Assembly: GCA_022419385.1 (NCBI GenBank)
Contig: JAJUBI010000007.1
Coordinates: 2,327,768-2,391,767 of the forward strand
Length of the DNA: 64,000 nt
Origin: Paraconiothyrium sp. Pb-2020
Lineage: Eukaryota; Ascomycota; Dothideomycetes; Pleosporales; Didymosphaeriaceae
Reading direction: 5' to 3'
This document shows positions 57,001 through 64,000 of the stretch, one piece after another. A program made the position numbers and the translations under genes. Numbering within the stretch: the stretch's first letter is position 1; the number at the start of each line of letters is the position of its first letter. The notes beneath the pieces were generated by a model. The model was not told the origin of the DNA, made no database searches, and was given only the letters and a program-made list of their open reading frames with translations.

Positions 57001-60000
57001 CAATACCAAGATGGGCAATGTCATTAACCGATTGCTGGACAACTTTCCAACATTGAGCATCGAGAGTGAGATCGCTCCACTGAATCGAGACGTCCTTCGC
57101 ATTCGGCTATGGCTCACTCCAGAGTTCAAGTGGAATGACCGCCATCATGGCACTTCTGAATCATTCTGGATCTGGGTGGAGAATTCCGAGACCTCTGAGA
57201 TATTTCATCACGAGTTCTTCATTTTGTCACGCAGGAAGTTGTACGACGATCACGAGCTCAACTTCACCATTCCTCTTTCAGATCCTTTGCCTTCACAGAT
57301 CTACGTGCGAGCAGTATCTGATAGATGGCTCGGTGCGGAAACAGTACACCCCATCTCCTTTCAGCATCTCATCAGACCAGACACCGAGAGCGTGTACACG
57401 GATTTGCTAAATCTCCAGCCGCTGCCAATCTCGGTTCTCAAGAATCCTATCCTTGAGGAACTGTACGGGCAACGATTCCAATTTTTCAACCCAATGCAGA
57501 CGCAAATCTTTCACTGTTTGTACCACACTTCAGCGAATGTTCTGCTGGGATCGCCCACCGGTAGCGGAAAGACAGTGGCTGCGGAGCTCGCAATGTGGTG
57601 GGCTTTCCGCGAGAAGCCTGGCTCAAAGGTTGTCTACATTGCTCCAATGAAGGCCCTTGTACGCGAGCGAGTCCAGGACTGGGGCAAGCGCCTTGCTGGC
57701 CCAATGGGTCTAAAACTCGTCGAGCTTACCGGTGATAATACACCAGACACCCGTACTATCCGGGATGCAGACATCATTATCACTACCCCGGAGAAATGGG
57801 ACGGTATCAGTCGGAGCTGGCAAACGCGTGGCTACGTGCGGCAGGTCAGCCTGGTGATCATCGATGAGATCCATCTGCTTGGCGGAGACCGTGGCCCTAT
57901 TCTGGAGATCATTGTCTCAAGAATGAATTACATTGCTTCCCAGAGCAAGGGCTCAGTTCGCCTGCTGGGCATGTCAACTGCTTGCGCCAATGCAACAGAC
58001 CTTGGCAATTGGCTCGGTGTCAAGGACGGCTTGTTCAACTTCCGCCATTCGGTCCGCCCGGTTCCTTTGGAGATCTACATCGATGGTTTCCCTGAGCAGC
58101 GTGGCTTTTGCCCACTCATGCAGTCGATGAACCGCCCTACGTTCCTCGCTATCAAAGCACATTCGCCCGAAAAGCCCGTTATTGTATTCGTTGCTTCACG
58201 TCGACAGACTCGCCTCACTGCTCGAGACCTTATCAACCTTTGCGGTATGGAAGACAATCCCAGACGCTTCCTTCACATGTCCGAGGACAATCTGGCGCTA
58301 AATCTTTCCCGAGTCAAGGATGATGCGTTGCGGGAAGCTTTGAGCTTTGGGATTGGTCTTCACCATGCTGGCCTCGTGGAATCCGATCGTCAGCTTTCTG
58401 AGGAGCTGTTCGCTAACAACCAAATCCAAATATTGGTCGCAACTAGTACGCTTGCATGGGGTGTCAATCTTCCCGCTCATCTTGTCGTTGTGAAAGGCAC
58501 GCAATTCTTCGACGCTAAGACCGAAGGGTACAAGGATATGGATCTCACCGATGTGCTGCAGATGCTCGGTCGTGCTGGCCGCCCTCAGTTTGACTCGTCC
58601 GGTATAGCGCGCATCTTCACCCAAGACGCGAAGAAAGACTTCTACAAACATTTCCTCCACACCGGTTTCCCAGTGGAGTCATCCCTTCACAAGGTTCTAG
58701 ATAACCATCTTGGAGCCGAAGTCTCAGCAGGCACAGTAGCTACCAAGCAAGACGCACTGGACTATTTGACCTGGACGTTCTTCTTCCGCCGCCTCCACAA
58801 GAACCCCTCATTTTACGGGCTCGAAATTTCAGCCGAAGATCACAACACCATTGCCGCCCAAACAATGGCCAACGATTACATGATCGACCTTGTAGAAACT
58901 TCTCTCAACGAACTCGCAGAGTCTTCTTGCATCGCGCTCCACGGCACTGGCGACATTGATTCTACACCCCTTGGCAAGATAATGAGCTACTACTACCTCA
59001 GCCACAAGACCGTCCGCTACCTCGTGAAAAACGCAAAGCGCGACGCTAACTTCGCCGATGTCCTCAGTTGGATCTCCCACGCAACAGAATACGACGAGCT
59101 CCCTGTGCGCCACAACGAGGACCTAATCAACGCCGAGCTCTCCCAGGCACTCCCGCTGAAAGCAGAACAGCACTTCAGCCTCCCCTTGTGGGACCCACAC
59201 GTTAAAGCTTTCCTCCTTCTGCAAGCGCACTTCTCGCGCGTAGATCTCCCGATTTCGGATTACGTTGGTGACTTGAACAGCGTGCTAGACCAGAGTATAC
59301 GTATCGTACAAGCTTCCATCGATATCCTCACCGAGCTGGGGTATTTCTCCTCCTGCGAGATGATGGCCACGCTCCTGCAAGCTATCAAATCCGCGCGCTG
59401 GCCTACCGACGGTCCGCTGTCCCTCTTTCCAGGCGTAGATGTCGAGAAAGAAAAGAAACGTCTCGAGCACCCGAAAGCTATTCTGAAGACCCTTATTGAA
59501 GCGTCGACTGCAAATAGCGCTGTTCTGGAGAAAGCGGCGCGCTTCGCGGGCGTAGCGAATGCAGGCGTGAACCGCTTTATGGAGCCCATAGCGCGTTTGC
59601 CGGTGGTGAAGTTGGATCTCAAGAATGTGACAGCAAAAGGTATGGTGCTTCACCTGACGCGCATAAATGCTACTAGGAGCGGACCGGGTGGCGTGCGCAT
59701 CTATGCTCCCCGGTATCCCAAGCCGCAGACGGAAGGCTTCTTCGTCACTGTTACATACGCTGGGACCGACGAAATCATCGCGTTGAAGCGCGTAGGTTGG
59801 ATCGAATCCGGGAAAGTTAACGCAGGGAGGGGTGGAGGAGCTGTCGCTGGGAGAAAGAATGCTAGCGGAGCGAAGTTGACAAGCTCGGCGAAAATTGGTC
59901 TACCTCGAGAGGCGCAGGGAAAGAAGGTCGTTGTGGATGTGCTCAGCGATGCATATTTGGGGATGAAGTGGAGAATAGAGGGCATAGATGTGCCGAGTGC

Positions 60001-60082
60001 GCCCAAGGTCGAGGAGGGAAAGGGGAAGGAGGGAAAGGGGGAGTTGGCTTCTGACGTGGTCGGTTCTTTTGGTGGCATATGA
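54071..60082 (+). CDS. slh1: Ski2-like RNA helicase Slh1 (ASCC3 family), RQC-trigger complex
   Basis: Intronless frame of 2003 residues. Two helicase cassettes are visible. The first has Walker A [9 protein letters not shown] near residue 301, [11 protein letters not shown] (DEVH box) near 422 and [16 protein letters not shown]; the second has [15 protein letters not shown] near 1160 and [14 protein letters not shown] near 1264. Each is followed by a winged-helix and a Sec63 unit ([10 protein letters not shown]... near 1020; [18 protein letters not shown] near 1895). [30 protein letters not shown] is diagnostic of Slh1/ASCC3 rather than the spliceosomal Brr2. In yeast Slh1 (Rqt2) disassembles stalled, ubiquitinated ribosomes. 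N terminus acidic ([18 protein letters not shown]). Confidence 0.93.
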   Translation: [2003 protein letters not shown]

Positions 60083-61292
60083 CCCTTCACAGCCGGCTGA
60101 ATGAGGTAGATATTAATGTACACAAAGTGACCAACGTAACGCGGTCGCGTTACGCAAAACCTCGCTGAAGCCTTCTCGTCATGCCACCCCACAATTTCTA
60201 TATCACTTCTATATCTTATAATACAACAACAGTATCTCGCCTCCCAGGGCACCGAGCTCAATTATGATCCACGGCTAGAATTTGGTAGACTTCCTTCGAA
60301 TCCGTTACAACACATACCTAAGTAAGCTTGCCATTTGTCCCTTCGCAAGTGTCTGTTTCGTCCTGCGCTATCGAGCATTCCGTGCCAGGCAGCGCGTCTG
60401 GCACGGAATGCACATGCAAGAGCACTTCTGTCTAAGAAGCTCAGTGAGATGTTGAAAGAAGACGGATTCGGACGTACGACGCAGTCGACACAGATTAAGG
60501 CGTTAAGTGCTGTATAACGTTAAATGGGCCAAGAAGATAATGGAACAATCCCACTTCAAACATTTCACCCGCGCCACGCTTGTAGTGCTGGCCACAGTCC
60601 TGCATTATCACCGAGGTGCTGATTCGTGAGTCCATTGATCATGAATTTATCTCGGATGAGAGCTTTTCAACGTAGTGATTTTCCTAGCAAAGATCATCCT
60701 CCCTCTCAACACATATCGAAATGCTTATGTCGATCCCAAATCTTGCATAATAGAGTCGTAGGGTCGTTGGGTCGTTCGAGGCAACCGAGGGTGCTTGAAA
60801 GCTACATGCCATTAACAGCTACGCACGAGAGTGACGTCTGCCAGTATTAGCTATGCTATCCGTCGATGGCACACCAAAAGAATGCAGAGAAGTGATATAC
60901 TTCGTCGAGCATGATCAACCTGTTGAGATCTAGATCAAAATACAACTTGGCCACAACTCACACCCTTGGCCATATTCCGCTCATGCTGACTCTATTCTGG
61001 TGCTAGACGCGGCCTAGCGCCTGGCGGTGAGATCCTCCCGCGTTCTCGTACCATTGGAGTCGCCCGGCACTTGCAAATTCCGCGGATTGTGCCAGAAGAG
61101 GTCCGATTTGCGCATGCTATTCCTGAATAGTGAGCGACGGAGTCACAGTGTGACTAGCTCATGTTGGGAAGGTCGGAGTGTGGTAAAGAGCGAGCCGCTG
61201 TGTGTTCGGAGCTCGGACTTTGCTAATCAGATTATCAGATAAAGGTAAATCAGTCCGCACCGAATATATTCACCCATCTACTACATTCCATC
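60083..61292. other. Intergenic region with a perfect hairpin
   Basis: 1.2 kb between slh1 and the MFS gene. It holds a perfect 14-bp inverted repeat at 60375-60411 (separate entry). Frames of up to 74 codons only. The last 100 bp are the MFS gene promoter or leader. Confidence 0.5.
60375..60411. repeat. Perfect 14-bp inverted repeat with 9-nt loop
   Basis: GCATTCCGTGCCAG (60375-60388), loop GCAGCGCGT, then CTGGCACGGAATGC (60398-60411). All 14 pairs match. It lies 290 bp after the slh1 stop. Confidence 0.9.
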
Positions 61293-62885
61293 ATGAATAC
61301 GTCGGAAGCAGGGCAGCGCGATATCACAAGTATCGAGGCCATCCCTCCTCTACCGTCGGCAGCAGAATTAGAGCTCTCCACGATCCGAAATAAGACCCAC
61401 CCCCCAGTTCCAGAAAAGCTCGATGACCCGTACCTGGTTGCCTTTTCTGCAAACGATGCCTCCAACCCCAAGAACTGGCATTCCCGCCGCAAATGGGCCG
61501 TCACCGATGTGCTATCTGCAACTGGTTTCAATCGCATCATGGTCTCTACCATCATGGCCCCCGCACTGCCTCTTATCGCGCAAGAGTTATCAATGAACTC
61601 TACCGAGACTATGATGTCCTTTTCGAGCTTCGTTCTAGCGACTGCATTTGGTCCACTGATCATTGGTCCGCTGTCGGAGGTCTATGGACGCTCGCCTATT
61701 CTACATGCGAGCAATGTCTGGTTCCTTGTCTGGAACATTGCGTGTGGATTTGCAAACAATAAACACACACTTATTGCTGGCAGATTTCTCGCTGGCTTTG
61801 GCGCGAGTAGCATATATGCGCTAAGAGGTGGAGTTCTAGGTGATATATGGACGCCTGAACAACGAGGAAAGTCGCTTGGGATTTACATATTGATCCCACT
61901 GCTAGGTAAGTGTCTATGTCTCACCCCGTGTGAGTATCCTGCTTACTCTATGGCTTGAGTAGGAGCGGCTGTAGGCCCTATCATCGGAGGTTTTATGGCG
62001 GGGCGCACGACTTGGAGGTGGATGTTCTGGTCCACATCTGCCTTCCAAGCCGTCATGATCATCGTCTCCTTCACTGTTTTCCGCGAGACGTATGCCCCTC
62101 TCATTCTCAAGCGTCGCGCAGAACGACTACGAAAAACTACAGGCGACACTCGCTACTACACTGCGCATGAACGGATGCAGGAGAAGAAATCGGTGGTGCA
62201 AGTGCTGACCAAGGTTCTGTCTCGACCACTCCGATTGATGGTTCACCACCCTGTCATCCAAGTGGCGAGTTTGATCGAGGCTTTTTACTACGGCATCCTT
62301 TATCTCTTGCTTGCCAGCTTCGCAGATCTCTGGACGCAACGATACCATGTCAGTACGGAGATGAGCGGTCTGCACTACATAGCTGTAGCTGGAGGCGAGC
62401 TCGTTGGAAGCCAGCTCGGAGGATACGTTCTTGATGCTTTCCGCCGCCGCCTGGTGGCTCGCGAGGCCAACTCCTCCCTCAGCCCTGAACATCGCCTACC
62501 ACTCATTTTCCCTGGCCAACTGATAGGCTTCGTCGGACTCCTTGTGTACGGCTGGACGGCACAATATCACGTACATTGGATTGCTGTTGACACTGGTATG
62601 CTCGTCGCGTGCGTCGGTCTACAAATGTCGGGCATGGCGATGCACGCGTATGTGATAGATGCGTACGCAGAGCATACTAGTAGCGCACAGTCTGCAACGC
62701 AGTTCTTGACAAGCATGACTGCATTCCTGTTCCCGCTGTTTGCACCAAGCCTGTACAGGGCGCTAGGGTATAGTTGGGGAAACACCCTGTTGGTTACGAT
62801 CGGGTTATTTCCCGGTTTTCCAATGGTGTACTGGCTGTGGAAGTGCGGTCTGCGGTGGAGGATGACTAGTCCGTCCACAGAGTGA
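61293..62885 (+). CDS. MFS transporter, DHA1-type drug:H+ antiporter family
   Basis: Exons 61293-61905 and 61963-62885, joined by a 57-nt intron in phase, give 511 residues. The long cytosolic N terminus ends with NPKNWHSRRKW, the usual lead-in to helix 1 in fungal DHA1 transporters. GPLSEVYGRSPIL (motif A) follows helix 2; the loop after helix 4 has LRGGVLGDIWTPEQRGK. About 12 membrane helices are visible, six per half, with a central loop ETYAPLILKRRAERLRKTTGD. Relatives include polyamine and multidrug/fungicide exporters. The substrate is not predictable; no biosynthetic gene lies next to it to hint at one. Confidence 0.92.
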
Positions 62886-63316
62886 GACTTGTGCAAAGCT
62901 GCTGGAGTCTGTTAGCCGAGGGTTTGAGACGACGAGAAAGAAGAATTTGGACAAAATCTGTATGCTAATTGTCAAGGCTAAAAGTTGGTATATGTTCGCG
63001 TTGCTTATTGGGATACAACTCTTTTTCGCTTTTTGTTTGAGTAGACGGTGTTCATTGATGCAAATCAAGATATAATAAAACCAAAAGACAATTATGTTGG
63101 GTTAAGGTGCGCTCATCAAGCCGACTGCTTCAGCCTTGTAGTCACTACCTGCGTACCTGAACTCCTAAACACTAGCACTCTGGCAGCGCTATTGCCCGCT
63201 GGCACTATAATTTACCCACTACCCAACACGGTGGACATCGACACATATAGACCGTTGATCGATTTTGGTGCCGCCTCGCGTTGCAGCTAGACGGCCTTGC
63301 AGATGGACGTATCAGA
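62886..63316. other. Convergent intergenic region
   Basis: It lies between the MFS gene and the right-edge minus-strand gene. AT-rich around 63060-63080. No gene seen. Confidence 0.5.
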
Positions 63317-64000
63317 TTATATTGATGGTTCCCTAGTGGATACCTGAATTAAGTCTTGCTTTCGCACATAGCTTGTGAAGGGTACCGGGACAGCGCATTG
63401 CGACCTGCGCAATGCGATTTGTCTGGTTTCGTCCGGCGTTGAAGTCAGTGGGTGATGCTGCTCGAAAACCATATGAGCCCGCTGCGCTTCGGAGACACTC
63501 AAGCGTGAGACATTCGCATTGTTTATAGGAGCAGTGAAGACAGTCCAGTTTCCAGAAAGATCATTGTTGGAGCCTGGATTGGCCACAGCATCGATGCGAA
63601 TGCATGTTGAAGCTGTTGGACCAGGAGTAGCTTCACTGTTATGGGTATTTGGTAAAACCGCGGGAAGGGTAACTGTTGTCAAATCTAGCGCTGTGATCGA
63701 GGACTGTCTTGTAGTGGATGATGTTGCCTAAAGGACTGTTCTATCGAGCTTGAAGATGACAGCTCTGTTGTACTTGTAGCTAAGGGCTCAGTCTTGGTTA
63801 AGATTTCTGCGGTAGTGGAAAACACTGTTACAAATGATACTTCCACGGTATTGAGATCTTTGTAGAGACTGAGACGTATGTTGCGGCTGATAGTCTGCCG
63901 TATTTGAGGTTCCTGTTGTAGTTGAGACCTCTGTTGCGCTCAATAGTTCCGTGATAACAGAGGTCTGTTGTACTTCAAGTTCGGTTGCGGTTACGAACTT
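63317..64000 (-). pseudogene. Ser/Thr-rich protein gene, broken by frame changes (cut by window edge)
   Basis: Read on the minus strand from base 64000, the sequence is Ser/Thr/Val-rich throughout, as in fungal cell-wall or mucin-like proteins, but the plausible frame shifts several times: one frame gives SVITELLSATEVSTTTGT, the next ATYVSVSTKIS, a third VSFVTVFSTTAEILTKTEPLATSTTELSSSS, and then the first frame again gives TSSTTRQSSITALDLTTVTLPAVLPN and a better-folded tail (NLSGNWTVFTAP type) up to the stop at 63317. No consensus introns fit between these pieces. The simplest reading is a decaying repeat-rich surface-protein gene whose N-terminal part lies outside the window. Sequencing errors in a repetitive gene are the alternative. 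Confidence 0.5.

Noticed and set aside
54071..60082. Brr2 as the identity of the large helicase
   Set aside because: The [20 protein letters not shown] motif and the N terminus match Slh1/ASCC3 better than the spliceosomal Brr2.

Overview
The window looks like nuclear DNA of a filamentous ascomycete (Pezizomycotina; Dothideomycetes is my best guess, not proven). The basis is: compact genes on both strands, many introns of about 49-61 nt with GTANGN donors and a few visible CTAAC-type branch sites, and fungal proteins such as Erg6, Lunapark, Slt11, Mzm1, a GH55 glucanase, an Sfl1-type HSF factor and DHA1-type MFS. I resolved most gene models by splicing by eye; every junction listed was checked for phase.

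Layout. 1-8.3 kb: the 3' end of one gene, two unrecognised nuclear-looking or low-complexity proteins, and an FAD monooxygenase broken by a one-base frameshift. 8.8-15.7 kb: a tight housekeeping block of Lunapark (ER shape), Mzm1 (mitochondrial LYR protein), Slt11/Ecm2 (spliceosome), Erg6 (ergosterol) and pyruvate dehydrogenase E1-beta. 15.7-19.9 kb: a 4.3-kb stretch with no gene I can support. 20-30 kb: an F-box-like protein, a TBC Rab-GAP, a ubiquitin-type E2 and a BTB protein. 32-41 kb: an Sfl1-type HSF transcription factor (with a GC-AG intron inside the DNA-binding domain), an F-box protein, a purine phosphoribosyltransferase, inositol monophosphatase and a hotdog thioesterase. 42.8-52.4 kb: a more accessory-looking stretch with a secreted GH55 glucanase, a Ser-rich single-pass membrane protein, and two divergently placed paralogs of an unrecognised family carrying a C-x-H-x2-H...CPVC motif. 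53-63 kb: Ykt6 (v-SNARE), the 2003-residue Ski2-like helicase Slh1 and an MFS transporter. The right edge holds a Ser/Thr-rich gene whose reading frame is broken several times.

Functionally the genes are mostly independent housekeeping units; there is no biosynthetic cluster and no obvious mobile element. Several neighbours are head-to-head pairs sharing short promoters (lunapark/mzm1, slt11/erg6, IMPase/thioesterase, ykt6/slh1, HSF/F-box). The most novel-looking item is the CPVC paralog pair. Breaks in the monooxygenase and the right-edge gene are probably real decay, because the 6-kb Slh1 frame next door is intact, although single-base assembly errors cannot be excluded.
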